A stretch of 64,000 nt of DNA, taken from NCBI GenBank assembly GCA_947568835.1, contig OX387602.1, positions 18,713,021-18,777,020 of the forward strand, given 5' to 3'. A model generated the notes under the pieces. It did not search any database. It was not told the DNA's origin and saw only the letters and a program-made list of their open reading frames with translations. Numbering within the stretch: position 1 is the first letter of the stretch; each line of letters starts with the position of its first letter. The translations under genes were made by a program, and so were the position numbers. The DNA is from Protonemura montana. Lineage: Eukaryota; Arthropoda; Insecta; Plecoptera; Nemouridae. Below are positions 1-11,133 of the stretch, piece by piece.

Positions 1-169
1 TAAGTTACATTTTCTTTTAGTAACAGTAGCCATCTTTTCATTTAGCGTTCCCCACCATGGCCAATATTGTTTCGTCGATGTTATCACCCCCTGGTAGCCA
101 GGCTAGGAACTAAAACATAATTTGAATTTTTTTTCTTGCCCTGGAGAATGATTGGTGTGATTAAAAAAA

Positions 170-252
170 GATGTAGGCAACGAGGATCGAACGCAGGACG
201 TTTGATACCTGATGCACCTACATAAACCGCTCGACCACAAGACCCGCTCTCC
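170..252 (-). repeat. tRNA-like sequence 1 (tRNA-derived repeat)
   Basis: On the minus strand this reads like a decayed tRNA. It has an A-box-like motif TGGTCGAGCGG (227-237) and a B-box-like motif GCGTTCGATCC (184-194), spaced as in tRNA genes. The acceptor and T stems do not pair properly, so it is unlikely to give a working tRNA. It is probably the head of a tRNA-derived SINE or a tRNA pseudogene, and is the first of six such sequences in 2.6 kb, all in the same orientation. Confidence 0.55.
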
Positions 253-540
253 ATGATACGTTTTTTTGGGATACAAAAACTGTTCAACTGTGACAACTCC
301 GTCAAAAAATCCGAAAAAATCTCAAACACTATGAATTTCACTATGATTTTCAATAAAAGATATTTCGATGAAACATTATAAACATCAGCTTCAGTATTGC
401 CCATCATCGTACAAAATAAAAAATACGTTCGAAGTCTTGTGCAGTTTACTCATCCTGGATCTTTCACTATGTATGAACAGACTGTCGTATAACACCACTT
501 GGACACCCAGGACGACGGTGCCATACTCTGGCGCTGGCCC

Positions 541-833
541 TTAGGTCTAGCATCAAGCGTTTAGGAACGATTATAATTAGTGTTACGCATCATCAGCGCC
601 ACCTGTTGACAGGATTTTGTACTACACTTTGGAAAAATATGTTGATATTTTCCTGCTGTATTTTCATAGTAATTGTCCGATTAGTTAATGAATTAGATTA
701 AAAATCAGACTTGGAAAATGTCTTCAATTATTACAAGTCCAGAGTATAGTACAAAATCCTGCCAACAGGTGGCGCTGATGATGCTTAACACTCATTATAA
801 TCGTTCCTATATACTTGATGCTAGACGTAGGAG
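541..833. repeat. Foldback element with about 89-nt inverted arms
   Basis: Positions 545-633 and 739-829 are inverted copies of each other, close to nine bases in ten identical by eye, separated by about 105 nt. Both arms contain the string AGCGCCACCTGTTG and end near TCTAGCATCAAG. There is no coding capacity. The form is that of a non-autonomous DNA transposon (MITE or foldback type), but no clear target-site duplication was found, so the family is not assigned. The right arm ends about ten bases before the hairpin run starting at 840. Confidence 0.7.
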
Positions 834-839
834 CCCGGT

Positions 840-1107
840 TGCGTGAGCGACTGGCGCTCCGCGCCAGTCGCTCACGCACGCTGCTGGGCCCTGGCGCGGA
901 GCGCCAGGGCCCAGCAGCGTGCCGGTGCACCCGTGCACCTGAGCGCGCGAAGCGCGCTCAGGTGCACGGGCGCACCGGTGGGCGTCCAAGCGCGCTTCGC
1001 GCGCTTGGACGCCTACTTTCGCGCGCTGGCGCGCGCGAAGCGCGCGTGAGCGTTACAAAATTGCGAAGCGCGACTGGCGCGAAGCGCCAGTCGCGCTTCG
1101 CAATTTT
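840..1107. repeat. Run of six GC-rich hairpins with three-base loops
   Basis: Six inverted repeats follow one another. H1 has arms 840-857/861-878 (loop TCC). H2 has 878-897/901-920 (GGA). H3 has 922-948/952-978 (GAA, one mismatch in 27 pairs). H4 has 981-995/999-1013 (TTC). H5 has 1030-1036/1040-1046 (GAA). H6 has 1057-1080/1084-1107 (GAA, 24 perfect pairs). Read on the appropriate strand every loop is G-N-A. The inner stems fall into two types: CTGGCGC in H1, H2 and H6, and GCGCGC in H3, H4 and H5. The outer stems differ from one hairpin to the next. Open frames across it are by-products of the palindromes. I know no named family with this arrangement. Confidence 0.85.
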
Positions 1108-1163
1108 CGTGGTATCTACACCGTACGCCCAAAAAAAAATAAGATATGTGATACTGCAGTAAC

Positions 1164-1254
1164 TGTGCGGATGGGATTCGAACCCGGGACCCCTTCAGTA
1201 TTATGGTTAATTCACAAGAGGTTGTGCCTTGTACCGCACGACCACGCGGGCATC
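1164..1254 (-). repeat. tRNA-like sequence 2
   Basis: The minus strand has A-box-like TGGTCGTGCGG (1234-1244) and B-box-like GGTTCGAATCC (1174-1184). Acceptor pairing is poor, so this is a tRNA-derived repeat or pseudogene rather than a functional tRNA. It lies just beyond the hairpin run. Confidence 0.55.
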
Positions 1255-1354
1255 TAGTTGTAGAGGCATTTTTATGGTATTTAATTTCTTCAGACTGCAG
1301 CTACCATATGTGAATAATTTGAATGTCGTATTCCAATAGAAAAAAATATCCTGT

Positions 1355-1440
1355 CAGTGAGCGGGTTCGAACCAGGTCGCATCGAGGCTTGTTGGTTCCG
1401 AAGTAACGATATGTCCATTGTGCTACGCAGACGTTCATCC
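1355..1440 (-). repeat. tRNA-like sequence 3
   Basis: The minus strand has A-box-like TAGCACAATGG (1415-1425) and B-box-like GGTTCGAACCC (1363-1373), about 50 nt apart, with an anticodon-loop-like stretch between them. The stems are imperfect. It is probably a tRNA-derived repeat. Confidence 0.55.
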
Positions 1441-1899
1441 TTGCTGTGGTAAACTGAATATATTTTAATTTTATATCTGATGTCCCTGTCTAACGGGTTG
1501 ACTATAGGTACATGTCACTGACGGCACTCAATGCATACTACGGTTCGGAGTCGCATTCTTCTTTGCGTTTCAGTGAACCATCATTTAAGAAATTCAAGAT
1601 ATTATGACCGACTATGACCGACTTACGCAGCGAGCAAGAACTGGACCTGACCCCCGCACCAAGTAATGCAGGGGCAATCGTCCACTCCAAAGATACGGGC
1701 TACCACCAGTTGCCGCGATCTAGCGTGAAAGTGTCAGCTGATAGCGCCCTCTGCAGGGACGCGAGCCACACCCAGTTGCTGGTTTGTCGTTTTTTTTTTT
1801 TGCCTTCTTATCCGACCCCGGCAGCAAGGAGATTGCTTCACACTACATCGCCTCTGCCATGCACTATCAAAGATTGTGCAAGCTATGTCATGAAGAACA

Positions 1900-1985
1900 A
1901 AAAGCGGAGCGGACAGGACTCGAATGCGGTCACATCCAAATTGCTCTTTCGAGGAGCGACTTTTCCAACCGGCCATCGAGACGAG
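1900..1985 (-). repeat. tRNA-like sequence 4 (SINE family shared with sequence 5)
   Basis: The minus strand has A-box-like TGGCCGGTTGG (1965-1975) and B-box-like CATTCGAGTCC (1916-1926). The flank ATGAAGAACAAAA on the plus strand just before it recurs before the copy at 2148-2232. The two are therefore members of one dispersed family, most simply a tRNA-derived SINE. Confidence 0.6.
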
Positions 1986-2147
1986 ATAATTACCGATGGA
2001 ACAAAGAGATACATGAATAGCAGAAGACGACTACAGTGTAATAATGAAAAGAGTCAAAAATACTTTGAGAGTTTCGATGGATGAACGAGCGATGCAATAT
2101 TTGCAGCATTCAATGAATGCCAGTCGCCACTTGATGAAGAACAAAAT

Positions 2148-2232
2148 GAGGATCGGGCAGGATTCGAACTCGAGTCATTTAAACAATGTCCCCATGAAGA
2201 AGTGGCCGTACCTCACGGCCACTGAGACGTGT
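2148..2232 (-). repeat. tRNA-like sequence 5 (same SINE family as sequence 4)
   Basis: The minus strand has A-box-like AGTGGCCGTGAGG (2211-2223) and B-box-like AGTTCGAATCC (2160-2170). It shares the ATGAAGAACAAAA flank with the copy at 1900-1985, so both halves, tRNA-like head and tail, were duplicated together. Confidence 0.6.
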
Positions 2233-2514
2233 TGCTATTCCGGAGGAAATAACATATACTTGAATAGCGGCTGGCGGGGATCACGGTACACCATCGAGAA
2301 GAGATGTTAGTTTTCTCTGTAAAGATGAATACATATCCAGCAGTTTTACACACATGTGACTTACTTACCTGCTTCGAGCCAGCGACCCTCTGCACCCTGG
2401 CGCTGAGCACGAGAGCGATCTTCACTCGCCGCCGAATGGACGCTACGAAAACCGGCGAGAGTTGCATGACAATACTTTAACAATCTTGGTAGGTGATTGA
2501 TTCTTAGTTAAAAA

Positions 2515-2560
2515 TAGTGCACCAAGCGGGATACGAACCCGGCCCCGTTTATCCTCCGTT
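2515..2560 (-). repeat. Partial tRNA-like sequence 6
   Basis: Only a B-box-like GGTTCGTATCC (2529-2539, minus strand) with a matching T-arm context is clear. No A box was found at the right distance. It is probably a truncated tRNA-derived repeat. Confidence 0.35.
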
Positions 2561-5500
2561 CCACTTTCATGTACCTTTTGAAAAAATTTGTCGACAAGAG
2601 TCAACACGTCGACGATTCATAAAATTGAATAGACGATTTACAACCAGGCTACAGGACTCTACGAAATCGTAGAAACACGATACACGATATTAACACGATA
2701 TTACAACACAATATTAATTGCCTTTGGAATTACTGAAAATAAAGCCCTTTTGAAATCGTCTATCTACTTCTCAGAAAAATGCTTGTGCTAGGGCAAAAAC
2801 ATACTGGTGCATTTCTTTGTCTGGAATGCGATACATTTTCTGCCCACTGCAGAGGTTATTTTTGGCGTAAGCTCACGTTAGCCCCGCGTACCCACTTTTT
2901 CTTGTCATTTAATTTTGGCGTGTGAGGTGCTGCCTGAGTTTTTTTCGGGGCACAAAATTTGGGTTTTGCTTCGGGCGTCCAAACCCTACACTGTGCGGAC
3001 ACGACACAATCGTATCTCAAGTCGATACGTCACAGGTGTATAATTTTGGTTTAATTAATTTCAAATTGGCCATTGATCGATCATTGTATCTGTAGAATCT
3101 CCATTCTCCAACGCCGGACTTGGGCGCTGCTACCAGTTTATGTGTATACAACCCTTAGTTTAACTATACACCACCTTGCATATACATTCCTTTCCTGCTT
3201 CCTTTGTTTTTTTTTTTGTTTTTTTTCAACATTTCACCGCTAAAACCCGATCGAATCATGTAAACGAAAATGCAATGAACAGAGAATACCAAAAGGAGCA
3301 TGCAGCGTACCTACCCCTTTTCCAAAGAAAAAGAAAATATTAAAGAAAAAAAAATCTACGCTCATCCACTAGGCAACTCAAATTGCGTTTCGAAGCTCTA
3401 GTTGGTTGGGCTCCCAAAAATCTATACTTTGTGCATCCCTTGCACCCGCATATCAACAAATATTTTAAATTTTCCTAAACGTTTCATGAGTTTCCATGGA
3501 GTTTCTTGGTTCCTGAGTTTCCTAGATAGTTTCAGATAGACACACATATTTTAATTTTAAGTACATTTTGGGCATTTTAACTGCTCCGACGATTTGTTTG
3601 CTTCAAAACAGGAAACACTCTCTAAGTATTAATTTAAAATTAAATCTTTATGTAATGTTCTCTTTGAAGTCCACCCCTTTTAACAACCCATACAGGGAAA
3701 ATAGCGCTATTCGAATATTTACTGTATTTCAGTATGCTGGTGCTTAGGCAACCTCGTACATGCATGTGCTGCGGCTGTTATAGCTCGCAGGCGCCAAGGA
3801 ATGGAATGTCTGTCTTGGCCCTCGAACAGCAAGTTGCCCATCCAACCAACTCCCCCTCCTCACACTTTTTGAAAAAATATGTCTAAAATATGTCATTCTT
3901 ATTGGGTAGATTTAATTCCGAAGTTTGGATGCAGCTGTGCTGCGTGAGGAACGGTAATGGTATGGAGGAGGGAAGGGGTAATTAATTTGAAGTTGGCTTT
4001 GAGAGCTGAAGCTATGCATTTGGACTTGACGACTAAAGAAGCCTAGTTTGTATGGCAATTTCAAACAAATTGCACACGATTTACCGAAAACTAATGACGT
4101 AACAGGCAACCGCGATCAGAAAATTCGCTTCTGGGCTATCGATATTTCCATTGGCAGAAATACAAATTTGAAACAGCAGCAGATCAACAAAGACATGACA
4201 AACAGAAGAATTCAGCCGTATCGATATAACTGTGATACCAACCAAAGAATACCTACAATCAAATCCCATCGAGTACTTTTCTCCGACAACAGAGCGCATT
4301 GCGATCTAGAAAGGGGCAAATTTTATTGAAATCCTCGCGACTATACATTTGAAATAAGTCGGTATTGTGGTGTACAGATGGTGCCACCAACGGGTTGGTT
4401 GGAGTCATAGGCCATAAAAAAACACCTCCGACAAATATTGTTTGAGTTGAAAGATTGCGAATGACTATATCTTGTTTTTGTCTCAATACATCCATTGCCA
4501 GACGTCTTTCATAGTCGAGTCTGATCTGACCGAGGAGGGACACATGATGGTTTTTAGACTCATGTCTACTTGATTTATCCTTAGCACTAGTTTTAAGAAA
4601 AACTATTTGAAATGGGTTTTGAATGCTAAGTTGTCTTTTACCTAGCTTTCAAAACCCATTTCAAATAGTTTTTAGAGGAGGGACACATTTTTTTCTTGAG
4701 AAGGCATAGTCGCACCATCACGTCATCCTGCACGAACACAAACTCGACACATTCACCCATCAATCTGCAATTTTCGTTTTACAAAACCATGAAGTTGTTT
4801 AATGAAATATTCGCTAGTTTTGGGAAAAATAGTATCATGCGTTTACACCTCTGCTTTCCAAATAAACTTTGCTTGCAAACGATAGTATTTCATCCCTTAG
4901 CTTAGACTTGAAAATAGGAAAACACCCTTGTTTTAAATTGCAAACCGAATGAAGTCTTATGAATGAATTTGAGCCCATGGTCTTCATTTTTCAATTGCCA
5001 ACCCAAACCGCTGTAGATGTCGAAAACTCAGGAATAATCGCGCTGCGCCGATAATGTTCTCTGCGCCCGCCGCTGCCTAGCGTCGGTCACGTGGGATAAT
5101 GTCTACCGCGACGCAGAACAGGCCACGTGACACATGATGACGTCTCGCTCGGAAGTGCCGGGGTCAGCGGTAGGTCAACTCAGACTTGTCTTTTCATTCA
5201 AGCTCTCATGAGTACCATCCAGCTAATGATTTATATCATTGCATGAGAATGTTTGTTAGAGACGATAACATAGATCTCTCCCTTTATAAGGAAAAATGTG
5301 GAAAATTATGCCCGGCGGAATATCAATTTCAATCGAAAGAAAAAAAAACAAGCTGGAGCAACTTTTTCTTCACTCAAAAGAATAATTTTTGTAGCTTGAA
5401 AAAAAATACAGAAAAATGTTTGAAGTTCATAGGTAATTATTATTAACGTTGTACATGAAATTTACACGAACGATGAAATAATTGGCCTTTCGTCCCGTGA

Positions 5501-8500
5501 AAGAAGCGGCCGTGTATTTCTAACGCACCTTGGCACGACGTAAGCCAATGAAACTACGCATTTTCTCATGAAGTACGCGACGTTTAGTAAGTTGCGAGCG
5601 CAAGTACCTGCGGTCATTATCCGCATTCCAAAGTCTGGAACCTTGGTCAAACGCTTATAACGTAGACACCTAAGAGCAATCACTTCTTCGGCAAGATTTA
5701 TGTAAAGTAAATACCTTGGGGAATGGTTGATGTTATGATGCAGGCATAGAACACTGTCGCACAAAATGTTGTAACCATGTCTGTACGAGCAGCGCAGCCC
5801 TAGGAGACCTTGTTCCAAAATGCATTTTAATAATAATTATTCACATATAACTACATGACTTATTGTGGCCTAGTTTACAAGATACAAGCACGGCATAGAC
5901 AAAAAGAAACACAGAAATTACAAGCTATATACCAGCAATTCTGCCTGTCAACCACTTTGACAGCAGGCAGAGAGATTACACATTTGCAGAAGGAGTGGGT
6001 GATAGACAGTGAAATGATGAGTTGCGATGAGCAATGAATGACTGATGATGAGCCTCTGAGTTCCGATGGATTGCTTGATTCGAAACGCATTTCCAACAAA
6101 AAGTGTCTTGCACGAAACGTGTTCGCAAGCTTGTTAGGTACCATCGCGCATGATATTTTGTTATTTCACATTGATCACGCGAAAATCGTCCTCAGGACCA
6201 ATAATTTTTAATAAATAGTCACTCTAAGAACACAAATGGACCACCTGCAGCGTTTCGACGAACGTGAAGCTAGAAATCTACCCCCCCCCCCCCCCCCCTT
6301 CGCAGAATGTCAAAAATACTGCCATTCAGTGAGAGAGGATACGAAATCGAAGTCCTTTGGACCAATTTCTTCCATCAGATCTAGTGGAAATAAATCCGTG
6401 CAAAGTACTTTGATGAAGTAAGTTCCCACAACAACCAAGTTCTTAACTGGGACCTCCCTCCTCCCGCACTCCCTGAACATTTTAAATGCGTAGCGTCTTC
6501 CAAGAACACATTATGAATGTAAATTATGAGAATGTATGAAAATTTCAGTTTCTATGTAAGTAGGTGGGTATAGTACAAGCATTGTGGGAATTACAGCCTG
6601 CAGCCTTCCCCCCCCCCCATCTCTTCATCACTACCACGCCTTTGCCGCAAATACAGCCCGATAATCCGTTCCAAAAGAAGTCTGCAGGAGTACAGCAGTA
6701 GGAAATCGTTAAAACTTAAAGTAAATAAAAACTACTCCCTGGAAAGGGTATTAGTTGAAGAAAAAATATCCGTAAAATGAACGGCGAGTCGAAAAAGAAA
6801 CTCTTCATTGGCGCCCCGAGTGCCAGATATACCCAATCTTTTGGAATCGGAATCGTGGTCGATGGTGCCGGAAAATCTAAAAATCCTTAGGTTTAAGAGC
6901 AAGTCTAAAAATGGCCAAACTTCGAAACCCCGACTTCACATTGTAACATGTCAAATATATAATAGGTTCCAAAAATGTCAAATATAGTGTCATATATATA
7001 CGTCAATAATTTACACAAAACGTTATCAACCAAAAGACTGTGAAGACGCAAAAGAAATTACGTGGGATTTAAAAATTGAACGAATCTGATTATCGGAAAG
7101 TAAGTAGACTTCGCATTGCGTCAAACCAACAAGGTCGGATTGCTCGCATTAAATCGCACGCACGGCAAGCAGACCAGCGAGTGAACGACACTTCCAACAA
7201 ACAACGTAACGCGTGTACCTCAGAAATAGACGTTTTATTTAGCACCTCATATCGCAACAGGGCAAGGCTCGTCATGGCAAGCTGGCGATGCAGCGTCTGG
7301 GAAATCTGCCTGCTTGAAAAGGCGGAGAGCAAAATAAAGCATAAGCTTACGGGCTCTTCTTTTGTTTAGGTAGCAACAGAAGTTTGTTGGTAAACATTTC
7401 TTTGGGGGCACTCTACTTTTTTCGCACTTTGAAACCCAGCATATGGACACGATAGCATTTGGTGCCATCGATACAGTGACTGATAACGTAAGACGATTAA
7501 AAATACCCGTTGCCTATCACACAATTACAGATGGTTTATCTGGTAAAAAATAATCTTCTGATCTTGGCCTACCACGGTGACTTGTGACAACGCCTTCAAA
7601 GTAAGACTATGAACGTGAATAAGGGAATTATTATAAGTGTCAACAATCTATCGTATTTTGATCGTAGACCGCACGTACTTGTGATGTGCACCTCAAGTAT
7701 GCTGTCGCTAATATCAAAGAAGTGCCGTTTGCTGCATTGCGTCAAACTTCGCCGGTCATAAATACAACGCTTGGCGATATTATCAGGCATGCATGTTTAT
7801 TGACCTTGGTTGTTTTGCGTCCAGCTCTACCTTCGAGCTGAGTAGGTACACCTTTCGATAAAAGACGTAAAAATGAAGCTGGGCTCTCTTTGGAATTAAG
7901 CCAGTGGCAAATTTAGTACACTGCGTAAATCAGACGTTGAGAATTGACCTTTGGGTCTTTTTAGATTTTGTACCTAGGATTACAGGTGAAAAAACACAAG
8001 AAAAATCAATGTTCAATTAATGGGTTTTCAACTACAGACACATTGAAGGACACATAAAAACTGTAGTGACGAACATTGTTTTGATGATTGTGTGTATATT
8101 TAAAATTCCCCGTTTCTTGTTTCTTTTTCCTTTTATCCTATTTTCGGACATTTCCGTTTTACTCATAATTAATCATTTTGCCTGTAGGAAGTGGTACCTT
8201 ACTAACAATATGTGCCCACTGCCCACACTGGTGTGTGACACGCTTTTGCCAAAGATTGTCTATGGCTCTATACAACTGTTGGCATGGGAAATTCGCATAA
8301 TATCGGCAACCTGTGTGAAAATTGAGTCCTCGCTCCTCACCGTGGGATTCGACAGATGGCTAAAGCTTGTTTACCTGCACAATATACATGGCATATATGT
8401 AGGGTATGCATAAATGATAACAACGTCGCCGCTATTGATTAACACAAAGGCCATACAAAGGCAAGAACGCAAAACTGTGTGATTTTTCATAACTGTATAT

Positions 8501-10600
8501 ATCGTGACGTCAGTGGAATTTTTACAATTATTAGTTATATTGTGTTGTTAATTGTACCTTTAATGGTGTGTATTCGTCACAATGTGCGAATGTGCGCATT
8601 GTACGAATACGAATGTATTAGAGTTTTCAAATAGAATCGCACCACACAATATGACGGTATTGCTCTATAGAATTATCTGCATATGACGCTGTCCATAGAG
8701 ATAAGCATAATATAGTATTTCTATGGAACCACACGTGTGACACGTGTGATACGACACTTCCACCCAACAGCTGGCGTTATGCGTCGTTTCGATTTACTTG
8801 TCGACAACATGCTGAAATATTAAACACTACCTAGTTATGACTATAACGTTGCGTTTCAAAGGTGATGTTACGTTGATTTAAACATTTTCAGATGTGAGGT
8901 TTTCCCTCCGTTTTCATAGTAGAAGCTTTACTACCTTCGCAATAAAAGTATTCGCAATAAAATTGACGGTTACATTTTTTTCTATTCCTTCATACACGGA
9001 ATAATCATTCTGCCAGGTAATAAAGTGCGATTTCACATCAATGCAGACCAAAGATACAGACTGTCACGCCAGAGAGGCATCGGTCAGGTGGTGGATTGCT
9101 GGTTCAATTGGGTGAACTTAATTATCTGCAAACGTTCTTAGATAAGCAGTAGGAGAAACAATGGGAAGACAATCAATCGATTGCCAATTCATACATTGTT
9201 TTTTGGCAATAGGCTTTTGCGATTTGTCATTAATCTTTCTTATGTAGCTGTCTCCTTTTTTTGAAGATTATAAAACAATTGGTAGATAGGGACATCTATT
9301 GTAACAGCTCTTGAATCTACAACAGGCATTCAGACCAATTTAAATATTGACATATTGATGAAAATCAATGTGAGACAAACGTACTGCAGTAAAGTATTGT
9401 CATAGTTTAATGAGTTGTATTATTGCTAAGCAGAATTGCCACTCCGTATTTCTTACACTAGTTTTTCAATGCTCAATAGAATTTGCGAGTAAATCATTGC
9501 GAGGATCTCATTAGACCAAATAGTTATCATTGATAACAATTTTCTTTTGCCATGGCTAAGTATGGCACAGAAAAATAAATCTATACTAAGTCAAGGAATG
9601 AGACAATTTTGTTGTTAGGGCTAAAATGTAATAAGTACGATACAACAAAAGTCATAAGGTGTAACTTAAAAAAAAAATGGAAGTGCCAGCAACCACGTAG
9701 CCAATTGTGACAAATCGATCTCGAAACCAGTCGAACCCGGAACCGCAGAGAACCGAACAACGATGAATGCTTGGCGCCGCTTGTCACGTAAATTCACTAA
9801 ATGAAAATGAACGATAAGGATGCCAATAGAGTTTAATTAGCACTAGTACTCCATTTGCCTGCACGAGGATCTGGTTTGCTCTTGTGCGAGTCACAACCTT
9901 AATACTCTTGACTTTCTTCCGTTTGTCGACGAGAACGTGATAAAAATGTAGTGTTCCAATGTTAGGCTTAGGCAAAACAAAAATCTGTGTGCAGGTATTC
10001 AGGAATACATCAACCATGATGCCCTTCCTCGAATGCAAGGAGATCTGAGAAATAATAACAAAGTGTTTGAGCAGGGATTTGCGTCGAATTGTCTGTTATC
10101 TGTAAACACAAAAGTAACATTGGTCGACAGCGGACCATAGCGGGCAAGAAAATATACCAAAAATCAATCAAAATCTAATTTGGATCCGGATAGTCTCGAA
10201 ACCAGTATGGAAAGTTCGACCGCTGAGCCAAGGACAGTGGGACTGGAAGAGAGGTTGGAAAATTCACAAACGAATTTCTTTCGGGGTTTCTTGATCTTTA
10301 TTGACAAGACGCTTTTAAGCCGAGAAAGTTGATCTCACGCTCGAGAAAGAAGATGCGAGCGGATGACAGGACTTTTGACCTCTAGGAGTCTATGCTTCAA
10401 TGTTATGTTTCAGCGCCCCAGTCCATTAAAATGAATTGATAATACCGTTACAGATCCCTATTCATCTAAGTATACTCTAATTCGACTTCTAATGGGCAAA
10501 TCATGCCACTTTCAATCAACAACGCAGAGTACTCGAATTTTCAAAATTCGATTTTTCTTTAAACAGAAAACTAACAGAGCTTCATAGAGCACAATATTAT
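2561..10600. other. Eight-kilobase stretch without a supportable gene
   Basis: Open frames here are short, lack splice context and resemble no family I recognise. The stretch contains a perfect inverted repeat (4598-4673), a run of 18 C (6281-6298) with a second C-run near 6608-6618, an imperfect palindrome (8571-8609), and a weak tRNA-like fragment on the minus strand near 10195-10245 (A-box-like TGGCTCAGCGG at 10220-10230). Otherwise I see only AT-rich unique-looking DNA. Confidence 0.5.
4598..4673. repeat. Perfect 26-bp inverted repeat, 24-nt loop, inside 13-bp direct repeats
   Basis: Arms 4598-4623 and 4648-4673 are perfect reverse complements. The 13-mer GAGGAGGGACACA occurs at 4532-4544 and again at 4675-4687, directly after the right arm. 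The arrangement could be a very small transposon relic or a snap-back duplication of flanking DNA. No coding capacity. Confidence 0.8.
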
Positions 10601-11026
10601 AATTGTCGAAGCGTTATTGACCAGCAGCAGTCAATCAGATGGCAGCCGTCACGTGTTGGCCCGCGTGCGTGCCACCACACGAGCAGGACGTCGTCACGTG
10701 GCTGCCAAAACCGTTCGCACCAGACTATTGATGTGGTGACGTAACGACGCCGACGCCGGCGCCGTAGTGGACGTCGCAGCAACCTCGGCGACTGTCGTCG
10801 AGTGAAGACACCCGTGCCTATGTGTTCCAAAAAGTGTGTGAAAGAGACTTTGTCGCGGGCAGAGGTTTTCCTCGTGATATACTTGTGCAATATGCAACTC
10901 CATTGTTGTTAATTGCCGAGTGTGGCCTGTGTTTGTTGATAAGAACTCGGGGCGTCGGGGGGGACCTGGGGAAGTGTGTGTCGTAATCTCCTGGTCGCGT
11001 AGCCAGGCGTGAGTCGCTGGTCTAGC

Positions 11027-11034
11027 TATAAATA
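11027..11034 (+). promoter_or_regulatory. TATA box of the Cys-His-Asp protein gene
   Basis: TATAAATA lies about 107 bp upstream of the proposed start codon at 11134. A likely initiator around 11060 (ACAGTTC) sits about 33 bp downstream of the box, the usual distance. The DNA from about 10640 to 10830 is GC-richer than its surroundings and contains CACGTG motifs, as promoter-proximal regions often do. Confidence 0.55.
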
Positions 11035-11133
11035 CAAGAGACGTCAGTTACAGTGGGACAGTTCGACGTAGAGCAAGTACGAGGAGACTTCTGTAGAGGG
11101 GTCACAGTTTCACAGCGAGGTGGTCTCCGTTGT

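Noticed and set aside
815-1162. Arg/Ala-rich open frames across the hairpin run
   Set aside because: They arise because GC-rich palindromes contain few stop codons; frames on both strands mirror each other and there is no start or splice context.
1164-1254. Functional tRNA gene
   Set aside because: A and B boxes are good, but the acceptor ends do not pair and the T stem is broken; the same holds for the other copies.
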